Assembly: GCA_900550195.1 (NCBI GenBank)
Contig: URRB01000006.1
Span: 59,695 to 123,694, forward strand
Direction of reading: 5' to 3'
Source of the DNA: an uncultured Collinsella sp.
Lineage (GTDB): Bacteria; Actinomycetota; Coriobacteriia; Coriobacteriales; Coriobacteriaceae
DNA: 64,000 bases
In this document: positions 16,357 to 23,963 of the stretch, piece after piece
How the letters are laid out: the number at the start of each line of letters is the position of its first letter
How positions within the stretch are numbered: the first letter of the stretch is position 1
Made by a program: the position numbers and the translations under genes
Notes under the pieces: model-generated
Seen by the model: the letters and a program-made list of their open reading frames with translations, nothing else
Told to the model about the DNA's origin: nothing
Databases searched by the model: none

Positions 16357-17166
16357 ATGCAGCGCGTTTGGAGAACGATTACCGGCTTTTACCATGTCTG
16401 TGCTCGCGGTGTGGGCAAACAGCTCATCTTTGAGGGCGATGAAGACCGGTGGGAGTTTTTGGAGCTGATGCGCGAGTGCTGCCGCGAGGAGGGCGTGACG
16501 GTTATCGCCTGGTGCCTTATGGGCACTCACGTGCACTTGGTGCTTGCAGATTACGAGGACAGGATGAGCGCGGCGATGCACCGGTTGCTTTTGACGTACG
16601 CGCGGCGGTTCAATAAACGCACGGGGCGCACAGGCCATCTGTTCCAGAGCCGTTTTGACCGGCGTTCGCTCGATACCGACTGGCAGGTGATGGAGGCTAT
16701 TCGCTCCGTACACGCCGATCCGCAGGAGGCGGGCATCAGTCTCATTGAGCGTTATCCCTGGAGCAGCTTTCCGGAGCATTTGTGCGCTTACGACGGTGAC
16801 GCGGCCGATGTCGCGAGGGGATTTTCTGATCCTTCTTGCGTGCTTGAACTTTTTGGTTCTGCCGAGGGCTTTATTGCCTATTCGCTTTCGACGCCCGACG
16901 GCAGCGAGCCGGCGCTGTGCGATATGAAAGAGACAGAGTGGGAACGCCACGCCTTTGCCGACAAGATGGCGAAGAGCCTCGGGGTTCCGCTCAACGAACT
17001 CAAGACCGTTGCGCCCTCGCGGCGAGACAGAATCATTTTCGCTCTGCACGATGGCGGCTACACGGTGCGCGAGGTCGAACGGTATACGGGAATCAGCAAG
17101 AGTACCGTATCTCGTATCGTGCGCGCTTATGCGCGGGTGAAGGCACAGGCTGAGCTCTCGGAATAG
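16357..17166 (+). CDS. RAYT-type Y1 (HUH) transposase with C-terminal helix-turn-helix
   Basis: 269 residues. The N-terminal ~140 residues are a Y1 transposase domain: GFYHVCARGVGKQLIF, then the HUH pair in WCLMGTHVHLV (His58, His60) and the nucleophile tyrosine Y81 in TYARRFN, followed by GHLFQSRF. The catalytic set is intact. Residues ~230-262 (GGYTVREVERYTGISKSTVSRIVRAY) form a helix-turn-helix. RAYTs are single-copy relatives of IS200/IS605 TnpA that recognise REP palindromes and have no flanking insertion-sequence ends. A 29-base palindrome lies 55 bases after its stop. A truncated paralogue is at the window's left edge. The Shine-Dalgarno (AAGGGAG) is moderate. Confidence 0.85.
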   Translation: MQRVWRTITGFYHVCARGVGKQLIFEGDEDRWEFLELMRECCREEGVTVIAWCLMGTHVHLVLADYEDRMSAAMHRLLLTYARRFNKRTGRTGHLFQSRFDRRSLDTDWQVMEAIRSVHADPQEAGISLIERYPWSSFPEHLCAYDGDAADVARGFSDPSCVLELFGSAEGFIAYSLSTPDGSEPALCDMKETEWERHAFADKMAKSLGVPLNELKTVAPSRRDRIIFALHDGGYTVREVERYTGISKSTVSRIVRAYARVKAQAELSE

Positions 17167-17170
17167 AAAA

Positions 17171-17210
17171 TGGCCGAACCACTCTTGTCAAGCGATTCGG
17201 CCAACAAAAA
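17171..17210. terminator. Bidirectional terminator between RAYT and sufU
   Basis: Arms TGGCCGAA and TTCGGCCA (17171-17178 and 17196-17203). On the plus strand it is followed by ACAAAAA, and on the minus strand by TTTTC. It can end both converging genes. Confidence 0.7.
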
Positions 17211-17221
17211 TCTTAAGATTT

Positions 17222-17250
17222 GGGACAAGTTCTACTGATTATTTTGTCCC
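17222..17250. repeat. 29-base palindrome, copy 1 (GGGACAA-N15-TTGTCCC)
   Basis: Same length and arms as the two copies at 22608-22636 and 22652-22680. It shares the left flank CTTAAGATTT with the last of these. It overlaps the last codons and stop of sufU. It may be a REP-type substrate of the adjacent RAYT or a protein-binding site. Confidence 0.7.
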
Positions 17251-17666
17251 GTGAGCATGCCGTCGAGGGTGCGCCAGGCGAGCTCGGCGCATTTGACGCG
17301 GGCGGGCATGTGCGAGATGTCCTGGAGCTGGGCGGCTTCGTCCAGGTCTTCCAGGTCCTCCTCGGAGAGCTGCTCGCCGCGGATCATGGCAAGGAAGAGC
17401 TCTGCTAGGCGGCGAGCTTCCTCGACGGTCTCGCCGGTGATGAGGTCGGCCATGATGTCGGCGCTGGCCTGACTGATGGCGCAGCCGTGGCCGGTAAAGG
17501 AGGCCTCCTCGATCACGCCGTTCTCGACGCGCAGCTGCAAGGTGAGCTCGTCGCCGCAGCTGGGGTTGATGCCGTCGTGCTCGTGCGTGGGAGCATCCAT
17601 CTCATACTTATAGTCGGGGTGCGAGTTGTGCTCCATAAATGTGGTGGAGGTGTACAGATTACCCAT
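17232..17666 (-). CDS. sufU: SufU-type Fe-S cluster assembly / zinc sulfur-acceptor protein
   Basis: 144 residues. SufU accepts persulfide sulfur from SufS. The ligands are C37 and D39 (NPSCGDEL), C62 (GHGCAISQAS) and C126 (VKCAELAW), the set that binds zinc in Gram-positive SufU. The characteristic SufU insertion of about 20 residues relative to IscU is present (RGEQLSEEDLEDLDEAAQL). ATG at 17666 overlaps the sufS stop by 8 bases, supporting translational coupling; the longer open frame upstream lies inside sufS and is rejected. It is the last gene of sufCBDSU. Its 3' end is overlapped by a 29-base palindrome, which supplies the final residues. Confidence 0.93.
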   Translation of the reverse strand: MGNLYTSTTFMEHNSHPDYKYEMDAPTHEHDGINPSCGDELTLQLRVENGVIEEASFTGHGCAISQASADIMADLITGETVEEARRLAELFLAMIRGEQLSEEDLEDLDEAAQLQDISHMPARVKCAELAWRTLDGMLTGQNNQ

Positions 17667-18984
17667 TGAACGTGCTCCAAACGTGATGCAGGCCGGCGAT
17701 GAACTTGTCGATGTCGGCCTTGTCGTTGTAGAAGGCCACGCTGGCGCGGCAGCAGGCAAGGTTCTCGACGCCCAGCCAGGTGAGCAGCGGCTGCGCGCAG
17801 TGGTGGCCGGCGCGTATGCAGACGCCGTCCATGTCCATGATGCTCGCGACGTCGTGCGGGTGGATGCCCTTGACGTTAAAGCTCACAACGCCGTGGTGGT
17901 TGTCCCAATAGATGGAGCCGATGATCTGGACAAAGTCGAGCTGCATGAGCTCGCCCATCAGATAGTGGACGAGTGCCTGCTCGCGGGCCTGGATGTTCTC
18001 GTAACCCACGGTGTTGACCAGGTAGTCGAGTGCCGCACCCGTGGCGAAGATGCCGGCGGCGTCCTGCGTGCCGGCCTCGAATTTCTCGGGAACGGGCGCC
18101 CAGACGGCGTCCTGCTCGGTGACCGAATCGATCATCTCACCGCCGGTAAGCACTGGCGGCATGGCGTTGAGCAGGTCCATCTTGCCCCACAGCACGCCGA
18201 TGCCCATGGGGCCCATGGCCTTGTGCGCGCTAAAGGCAAAGAAGTCGGCGCCCAGGTCGGCCACATCGACCGGCATGTGCGGCAGCGACTGCGCGCCGTC
18301 GACGACCAGATAGCCGCCGTACTTGTGCACGAGCTTGCCGAGGTTCTTGACCGGGTTCTCGACGCCCAGGACGTTAGAGACCTGACCCACGGCCAAGATC
18401 TTGGTCTTGGGGCCCACCTTGGCAAGCACTTCCTCGGTCGTGAGCTGGCCGGTCTTGGTGGGATAGAGGTAGACGAGCTTGGCGCCGGTCTCGCGGCAGA
18501 CCCGCTGCCACGGAATCAGGTTGGAGTGGTGCTCCATGATGGTGATGACGACCTCGTCACCGGGCTCGAGCACCGTGGGTGCAAAGCTCTTGGCGACCAG
18601 GTTGAGCGACTCGCTCGTGTTGCGGGTGAAGACGACCTCGTTGGCCTGGGAGGCGCCGATGAGGTCGGCGATCTGCTGGCGGACTTTCGCGATGGCGTCG
18701 GTGGCCTCGACGGACAGCGAGTACAGGCCACGCAGGGGGTTGGCGTTCATGCGCTGATAGAAGTCGCGCTCGGCGTCGAGCACGCAGGCAGGGCGCTGCG
18801 CGGTGGCGGCACTATCGAGGAAGGCGATCTCGGGGTGTTGCTGGAACAGCGGGAACTGTGCCTTGTAGGGATTGGTCTCGATGTCGACGGTAGGCCAGCC
18901 GCGCGAGGCCTCGTCGCTGGCGTCGAGCTCCATAGGCTCCGGTGCGGTACAGGTATCGCATTTAACGTGCTCGGTGTCGATCAT
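17659..18984 (-). CDS. sufS: Cysteine desulfurase SufS
   Basis: 441 residues. It is a PLP enzyme that removes sulfur from cysteine and passes it to SufU. The PLP lysine is K255 in FSAHKAMGPMGIGVLWG. The catalytic cysteine is C396 in RAGHHCAQPLL, within the short group-II loop. Substrate-binding signatures NTSESLNLVA and MEHHSNLIPWQ are present. There is an N-terminal extension of about 35 residues containing CDTC, which is not part of the core enzyme and could bind metal. The start ATG overlaps the sufD stop by 4 bases. Confidence 0.96.
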   Translation of the reverse strand: MIDTEHVKCDTCTAPEPMELDASDEASRGWPTVDIETNPYKAQFPLFQQHPEIAFLDSAATAQRPACVLDAERDFYQRMNANPLRGLYSLSVEATDAIAKVRQQIADLIGASQANEVVFTRNTSESLNLVAKSFAPTVLEPGDEVVITIMEHHSNLIPWQRVCRETGAKLVYLYPTKTGQLTTEEVLAKVGPKTKILAVGQVSNVLGVENPVKNLGKLVHKYGGYLVVDGAQSLPHMPVDVADLGADFFAFSAHKAMGPMGIGVLWGKMDLLNAMPPVLTGGEMIDSVTEQDAVWAPVPEKFEAGTQDAAGIFATGAALDYLVNTVGYENIQAREQALVHYLMGELMQLDFVQIIGSIYWDNHHGVVSFNVKGIHPHDVASIMDMDGVCIRAGHHCAQPLLTWLGVENLACCRASVAFYNDKADIDKFIAGLHHVWSTFNG

Positions 18985-20252
18985 GCGAGCTCCTCTTCAA
19001 AGTTGTCGATCAGGTTGTTGCCCAGGCGGACGACGGCTGCGCGGGTGCGCTCGTCGGTGGCGGAAAGCGCGGCGTCCTCCAGCTTGGCGCGGATGAACAG
19101 GTCCTCGGCGGCGTTTTGGTCAAGGCCGCGGCAGGCGAGGTAGAACAGCTGCTCGTCGCGGACGTGACCGATGGTGGCGCCGTGGTTGCCGGCGACGTCG
19201 TCCTCGTCGCAGAGAATGACGGGAACGGTCTTGTTGTCGACGCCCTTGTTGGCCAAAAGCACCGTCTCGCGCTCGGTGCCGGTTGCACCCTTGCAGCCGT
19301 GCACGAGGTCGATGGTGCCGCGGTAGACCTTCTTGGACGTACCGGTCAGCACGCCGTTGGCGTCGATCTCGCACTCGGTCTTGCGACCGCGGTGGCGCAG
19401 CTCGTAGTTAAAGTCGCGCACCTGCTCGCGGGCGCCCAGGTAGTCAGTATCGATGGTGACCTTGGCGGTATCGCCCAGCAGGTCGCCGGCAAGGCCGGTG
19501 GCGCTGGCGCCGGCACCCAGGACGGTGTGCTGCACGTTGACGCGCGCGCCCTCGTCCAGGAACAGGCCGGTGTCGTCGAGCGCGATCCAGCTATCGTCGA
19601 GCGTCTGCGTGCAGGTCACGTTGACGGTGGCGTACTCGTGGGCACACACGCGTAGCACGGAGCCCACGACGCCTTGGCCGGCAACGGGGGAGTCCAGGGC
19701 TATGCGCAGGTCGAGCGTTGCCTGCGGACGGGCGACGACATCGATGGCGGCGATGGCCGCGGCAGTGTCGACGCCACTCACGTGCACGGTAACCGTGGCG
19801 TGCTGGTATGCGGGCACATCGATGACGATGCGCTTGGTGGCGTGGTCGGCCAAGTAGGTGTAGGCAGCCTCGCCCATGCCAGTCTCGAAGGCCTCGGCGG
19901 GGGAGAGCTCCTCCTCCAGCTTGATGGCGCCGGCCTGGTAGACAGAGGTGGCGGGCACGTCGAGCTCGGTCTCGGGCGTGATGCGGGCGCGGTCGGCGGC
20001 ATCGCCAGGGGCGGAGGCGCGGCGCTCGGGGAAGCGCTCGGCCATGGCGTCCATGGCGGCGTCGAACGCGTCTGCCACGCCAGCAAACTGCTCTTCCAAG
20101 CCCTCAACCTCAATGGTCTCGGCGGGAGCGGCGGCAAGCTCGTCAGAGAGCTCGAGCTTGGTCTGGTTCATCTTGAGCCAACCCCAAGTGGCAGCCGGCA
20201 TCGCATTGACCTGCTCAAGGGTGGTAGCAGCGGTGTTCGTGGTCTGTTCCAT
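18981..20252 (-). CDS. sufD: SufD subunit of the SufBCD scaffold
   Basis: 423 residues. It forms the SufBC2D complex that builds Fe-S clusters. The C-terminal half has the parallel beta-helix pattern and conserved endings GNHGATIGHVRDEQLFYLACRGLDQNAAEDLFIRA; the H of NHGATIG is a family-conserved position. The first ~110 residues are Ala/Glu-rich and poorly conserved, as usual for SufD. Its ATG overlaps the sufB stop by one base (TAATG). Confidence 0.93.
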   Translation of the reverse strand: MEQTTNTAATTLEQVNAMPAATWGWLKMNQTKLELSDELAAAPAETIEVEGLEEQFAGVADAFDAAMDAMAERFPERRASAPGDAADRARITPETELDVPATSVYQAGAIKLEEELSPAEAFETGMGEAAYTYLADHATKRIVIDVPAYQHATVTVHVSGVDTAAAIAAIDVVARPQATLDLRIALDSPVAGQGVVGSVLRVCAHEYATVNVTCTQTLDDSWIALDDTGLFLDEGARVNVQHTVLGAGASATGLAGDLLGDTAKVTIDTDYLGAREQVRDFNYELRHRGRKTECEIDANGVLTGTSKKVYRGTIDLVHGCKGATGTERETVLLANKGVDNKTVPVILCDEDDVAGNHGATIGHVRDEQLFYLACRGLDQNAAEDLFIRAKLEDAALSATDERTRAAVVRLGNNLIDNFEEELA

Positions 20253-21664
20253 TATCCGATCGCTCCTTCCATCTCGAGCTTGATCAGGTTGTTCATCTCG
20301 ACGGCGTACTCAAGCGGTAGCTCCTTGGAGACCGGGTTGGCAAAGCCGTTGACGATCATGGTGCGAGCCTCTTCCTCCGGGATACCGCGGCTCATCAGGT
20401 AGAATACCTTGTCGTCGCCGATACGTCCGATGGTGGCCTCGTGGCCGATGTCGACGTTCTTGGCGCGGATGTCCATGGCCGGGATGGTGTCGGAGCGGCT
20501 CTGGTCGTCGAGCATCAGTGACTGGCAGCTCACGGTTGCCTTGGAGCCCTCGGCCTTGGGCGTGGCAACGATAGAGCTGCGGAACGTCTGGATGCCGCCG
20601 CTCTTGGAGATGCCCTTGGTCTCGACGGTTGCCGAGGTCTCGGGCGCGTTGAGCACGACCTTGCAGCCGGTGTCGAGGTTCTGCCCGGCGCCGGCAAAGG
20701 TGATGCCGGTAAAGCTCGAGCGGGCGCGACGGCCGTTGAGCACGCTCATGGGGTAGAGGTAGCCCACGTGGCTACCGAAGGAGCCGCTGATCCACTCGAT
20801 GTCGCCGTCCTCGTCCACGCGCGCACGCTTGGTGTTGAGGTTGTACATGTTCTTGGACCAGTTCTCGATAGTCGAGTAGCGCAGGTGTGCGCGTTTGCCC
20901 ACAAAGAGCTCCACAGCGCCGGCGTGGAGGTTGGCCACGTTGTACTTGGGCGCGGAGCAACCCTCAATGAAGTGCAGGTCGGCATCGTCCTCGACGATGA
21001 TGAGCGTGTGCTCAAACTGGCCGGCACCCTTGGCGTTGAGGCGGAAGTAGCTCTGCAGCGGAAAATCGAGCTTGGTGCCCTTGGGCACGTAGACAAACGA
21101 GCCGCCCGACCACACGGCGCCGTGCAGGGCCGCAAACTTGTGGTCGGTGGGCGGGATGAGCGTCATAAACTTCTCGTGGATGAGCGGCTCCCACTGCGGG
21201 TCGTGCAGGGCCTCCTCGATGCCAGAGTAGACGATGCCCATCTTGGACGCGGTGTCCTGCATGTTGTGGTAGACCAGCTCAGAGTCGTACTGCGCGCCGA
21301 CGCCCGCCAGGTAGCTGCGCTCGGCCTCGGGGATGCCCAGGCGCTCAAAGGTGTTTTTGATGTCGTCGGGCACCGACTCCCAGTCGTGCTTTTGGTCGGT
21401 GTTGGGCTTGACGTAGGTGACGATGTTGTCCATGTCCAGGCCCTCGATGGAGGGGCCCCACGTCGGGTCGGGAAAACGGTTGAAGATCTCGAGGGACTTT
21501 AAGCGCAGGTCGAGCATCCACTGCGGCTCGTCCTTTTTGGCGCTAATCTCGCGCACGATGTCGGGCGTGATGCCGGCGTCGAGGCGCTCGAATCCCTCCT
21601 CGCCATAGGTGAAGTCGTAGAGGCTGCGGTCGATGTCCGCGACCTCGGTGCGGTTCTTGGTCAT
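20252..21664 (-). CDS. sufB: SufB subunit of the SufBCD scaffold
   Basis: 470 residues, the normal SufB length. Recognisable segments are RNRTEVADIDRSLYDF near the start, KPNTDQKHDWESVPDDIKNTFERLGIPEAERSYLAGVGAQYDSE, GCSAPKYNVANLHAGAVELFV, and the end DIGHEATIGRIGDDKVFYLMSRGI. SufB carries the nascent cluster and receives sulfur. It lies 12 bases after sufC. Confidence 0.97.
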   Translation of the reverse strand: MTKNRTEVADIDRSLYDFTYGEEGFERLDAGITPDIVREISAKKDEPQWMLDLRLKSLEIFNRFPDPTWGPSIEGLDMDNIVTYVKPNTDQKHDWESVPDDIKNTFERLGIPEAERSYLAGVGAQYDSELVYHNMQDTASKMGIVYSGIEEALHDPQWEPLIHEKFMTLIPPTDHKFAALHGAVWSGGSFVYVPKGTKLDFPLQSYFRLNAKGAGQFEHTLIIVEDDADLHFIEGCSAPKYNVANLHAGAVELFVGKRAHLRYSTIENWSKNMYNLNTKRARVDEDGDIEWISGSFGSHVGYLYPMSVLNGRRARSSFTGITFAGAGQNLDTGCKVVLNAPETSATVETKGISKSGGIQTFRSSIVATPKAEGSKATVSCQSLMLDDQSRSDTIPAMDIRAKNVDIGHEATIGRIGDDKVFYLMSRGIPEEEARTMIVNGFANPVSKELPLEYAVEMNNLIKLEMEGAIG

Positions 21665-21676
21665 TGCGTCGCCCCT

Positions 21677-22477
21677 TTACGCCTGCTGCTCGGCAGCGGC
21701 GGCCTCGGCCTGGGCGCGCTGCTCGGCGGCCTCGCGCTCGAAGGTCTCAAAACCGTTCTTGTCGATCCAGGGGATGAGCGAAGCGTCGTCCTCGCGCACG
21801 ATGTGGCCCTTGACCATAACGTGGACGCGGTCGACATTCAGGTGCTCCAAGATGCGTGTGTTGTGCGTGATGATGAGCATGGAGCCGTCGCAGCTCTTGC
21901 GGTACGCGTCCATGCCGTGGCTGACGGTGGACAGGGCGTCGACGTCCAGGCCGGAGTCGGTTTCGTCCAGGATGGCGAGTTTGGGCTGCAGCAGCAGAAG
22001 TTGGAGCATTTCGACCTTCTTCTTCTCGCCGCCCGAGAAGCCCACGCCCAGCTCGCGGTTGAGGTAGGCGGTATCCATGTTGAGCTCGGCCGCGAGCTCC
22101 TTCACGCGACGGCGGAACTCCTTGCCCTTCATCTCCAGGCCGGGGCGGCCGGCGATGCTGGCGCGCAAAAAGCTCGACAGCGGCACGCCCGGAATCTCGA
22201 CCGGGGCCTGGAAGCTCAGGAACAGGCCGGCGCGCGAGCGCTTGTCGGTGGTGAGCTCGGTGATGTCCTGGCCGTCAAAGACGATGCGGCCGTTGTTGAC
22301 CGTGTAAACGGGGTCGCCCATGACCAGGTGGCCGAGGGTGGACTTGCCGGCGCCGTTGGGTCCCATCAGAACGTGGGTCTCGCCGGCGGCGACGTTGAGG
22401 TTGACGTTGTGGAGGATGGTCTTTTCGTCCACGGAGGCGGTCAGACCTTCGATGGAAAGCAGCGGATTTGCGCTCAT
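21677..22477 (-). CDS. sufC: SufC ATPase of the Fe-S assembly complex
   Basis: 266 residues. A soluble ABC-type ATPase with Walker A GPNGAGKS (39-46), signature GFSGGEKKKVEM, Walker B LAILDETDSGLDVDAL and H-loop ITHNTRIL. SufC hydrolyses ATP to drive rearrangement of SufB-SufD. ATG at 22477 was chosen because GAGAGGGA precedes it; an in-frame ATG ten codons upstream lacks a ribosome site. The last ~20 residues are an Ala/Glu/Gln-rich tail. First gene of the operon sufCBDSU. Confidence 0.96.
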   Translation of the reverse strand: MSANPLLSIEGLTASVDEKTILHNVNLNVAAGETHVLMGPNGAGKSTLGHLVMGDPVYTVNNGRIVFDGQDITELTTDKRSRAGLFLSFQAPVEIPGVPLSSFLRASIAGRPGLEMKGKEFRRRVKELAAELNMDTAYLNRELGVGFSGGEKKKVEMLQLLLLQPKLAILDETDSGLDVDALSTVSHGMDAYRKSCDGSMLIITHNTRILEHLNVDRVHVMVKGHIVREDDASLIPWIDKNGFETFEREAAEQRAQAEAAAAEQQA

Positions 22478-22541
22478 GCTGTCCCTCTCTGTATATGGTG
22501 TACTCATAGGTGTACTAAACCCTAGGAATCTTCTCGGAATA

Positions 22542-22569
22542 AAGTTACTATGGGTTCGGCGTTAGTCAA
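22542..22569 (-). promoter_or_regulatory. Candidate suf operon promoter
   Basis: On the minus strand TTGACT (22564-22569), a 16-base spacer and TAACTT (22542-22547), about 65 bases ahead of sufC. The palindrome pair at 22608-22680 lies just upstream of it. Confidence 0.45.
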
Positions 22570-22607
22570 GGGAAAACCCGACTAATCCACTCGACTTTTC
22601 AAATTCT

Positions 22608-22636
22608 GGGACAAAATAACCTGTTGTGTTTGTCCC
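22608..22636. promoter_or_regulatory. 29-base palindrome, copy 2; candidate Rrf2 operator or REP
   Basis: Arms GGGACAAA and TTTGTCCC with centre AACCTG, flanked by T and A, which extend the symmetry to 31 bases. It lies between the divergent suf operon and rrf2-like gene, 15 bases from copy 3. Confidence 0.65.
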
Positions 22637-22651
22637 ATTTACTTAAGATTT

Positions 22652-22680
22652 GGGACAAACAAACCTGGTTATGTTGTCCC
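22652..22680. promoter_or_regulatory. 29-base palindrome, copy 3; candidate Rrf2 operator or REP
   Basis: Arms GGGACAACA-like (GGGACAAACA against TGTTGTCCC) with centre ACCTGG; the same length as copies 1 and 2. It ends 21 bases before the rrf2-like start codon, where an autoregulatory site would be expected. Confidence 0.65.
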
Positions 22681-22701
22681 AGATGCGATGGGAGGGTAGG
22701 T

Positions 22702-23133
22702 ATGCTCATTTCTTCCAGGGGCCGCTATGCCCTCCGGCTGATGATCTATATCGCGGCGCTGGGCGACGCCGAGGGCAAGATTGCCCTGCGCGAGGTTGCC
22801 GACCGCGAGCATATCTCACAAAAGTATTTGGAGCAGCTGGTTCGTCCGCTTATGAAGGCGGGCCTGCTTAAGAGCGTGCGCGGCAAGGGCGGCGGCTACA
22901 TGATGGCCAAGGATCCAGCCGAGGTGCGTGCCGGCGACATCCTGCGCGCTGTCGAGGGCAGCACGGCTCCGGTGGCGTGCGATGGTATCGACAACAGCTG
23001 CACCCGCAGCGATCTTTGCTCGACCGTCAAGTTCTGGCGCGGTCTGGACGACGTGATCGAAAAGTACGTCGACGGCGTGACGTTGGCCGACTTGGCCGCC
23101 GTTCCCGAGATCAACTTTGACATTAAGCTGTAG
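22702..23133 (+). CDS. Rrf2-family (IscR-like) Fe-S regulator
   Basis: 143 residues. The winged helix is clear: MLISSRGRYALRLMIYIA, the recognition region ADREHISQKYLEQLVRPLMKAGLLKSVRGKGGGY. Three cysteines, C93, C100 and C106 (CDGIDNSC...C), match the cluster-ligand loop of Fe-S-sensing Rrf2 proteins. It faces away from the suf operon, and the shared region holds two 29-base palindromes, so it is probably the suf regulator. ATG 22702 has GGGAGGGT upstream. It is followed closely by mntA. Confidence 0.9.
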   Translation: MLISSRGRYALRLMIYIAALGDAEGKIALREVADREHISQKYLEQLVRPLMKAGLLKSVRGKGGGYMMAKDPAEVRAGDILRAVEGSTAPVACDGIDNSCTRSDLCSTVKFWRGLDDVIEKYVDGVTLADLAAVPEINFDIKL

Positions 23134-23141
23134 GGGTGCAA

Positions 23142-23429
23142 ATGGCATCTCTCGACAAGGTGTACAAGCAAATCGAAGTTTTTGCTCGGGAATGTGACGC
23201 CGAGAAGGTCGTGTTGTTTGGTTCTCGTGCTCGAGGCGACAACTTGCCCAAGAGCGATATTGACATCGCCGTAGCAGGTTGCCGGGATTTCGGCCGTTTC
23301 TCATATTTGATCGAGGAACATCTTGATACTCTTTTAGATGTAGATGTCGTCAATCTCGACGAGTCCCTATCGCAGCAATTGCTCGATGAGATTGCCAGGG
23401 ATGGTGTGATTCTGTATGAAAAAATATGA
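23142..23429 (+). CDS. mntA: MntA-like nucleotidyltransferase antitoxin
   Basis: 95 residues. A minimal nucleotidyltransferase with the motif GSRARGDNLPKSDIDIAV (Gly-Ser at 27-28, Asp39 and Asp41). In the HepT/MntA (HEPN-MNT, type VII) toxin-antitoxin system this protein adds AMP to the HEPN toxin and silences it. It begins 8 bases after the rrf2-like stop, and its end overlaps hepT by 14 bases, as expected for the pair. A GTG two codons earlier (23136) is an alternative start; ATG 23142 fits the AGGGG better. Confidence 0.85.
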   Translation: MASLDKVYKQIEVFARECDAEKVVLFGSRARGDNLPKSDIDIAVAGCRDFGRFSYLIEEHLDTLLDVDVVNLDESLSQQLLDEIARDGVILYEKI

Positions 23430-23835
23430 GAACTTTGTTAGCGCCTTGGCGAATCTTGAGGATGCGCCCAATCAGGATCTCAACAATGATTTTGTTCAGA
23501 GTGGATTGATTAATAAGTTCAATCTTCAATTTGAACTGAGCTGGAAGCTCCTTAAGCGTCTGCTCGAGTATGAGGGCGCCACGCTTGCCGCGTCGGGGTC
23601 TCCTCGTGCCATCTTGAAGGAGTCGTACCGATTCTACGACTTTATTGATGAGGCGGCCTGGCTAGACATGCTCAGAGACCGCAATACGAACGTCCATATC
23701 TACGACAACAAGCTCGCTCAAGATTTGATTCAGCGCATCTTGAACGTCTATATCCCCGCTTTCTGTCAGTTGAGGGACGGGCTGATGGAGCGATACGGCG
23801 AGCTTCTGATGGCGCCCGACGACCAGTTTGTTTAA
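23416..23835 (+). CDS. hepT: HepT-like HEPN RNase toxin
   Basis: 139 residues of the HI0074-type 'nucleotidyltransferase substrate-binding' family (KFNLQFELSWKLLKRLLEYEG). The HEPN catalytic motif R-x4-H-x-Y is intact at R89, H94, Y96 (RNTNVHIY). In characterised pairs the motif cleaves RNA and the tyrosine is the residue modified by MntA. Intact motifs in both genes argue for a functional module. No separate promoter is visible, so it may be expressed with the rrf2-like gene. Confidence 0.85.
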   Translation: MKKYENFVSALANLEDAPNQDLNNDFVQSGLINKFNLQFELSWKLLKRLLEYEGATLAASGSPRAILKESYRFYDFIDEAAWLDMLRDRNTNVHIYDNKLAQDLIQRILNVYIPAFCQLRDGLMERYGELLMAPDDQFV

Positions 23836-23963
23836 TTCCTTAAGATTTCGCGGAGGGTTGTTGCCGTTTACCGAGGGGTTGTTGTGCAACAACGGGCGAG
23901 CTGCAATACTTATTTTTATCTTTGCAAACTGAACTTTAACTACACCAATGCAGGGAGGATCTT

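Noticed and set aside
17626..19143. Forward open frame antisense to sufS and sufD
   Set aside because: The reverse-strand reading gives complete SufS and SufD with catalytic residues; the forward frame has no recognisable domain.
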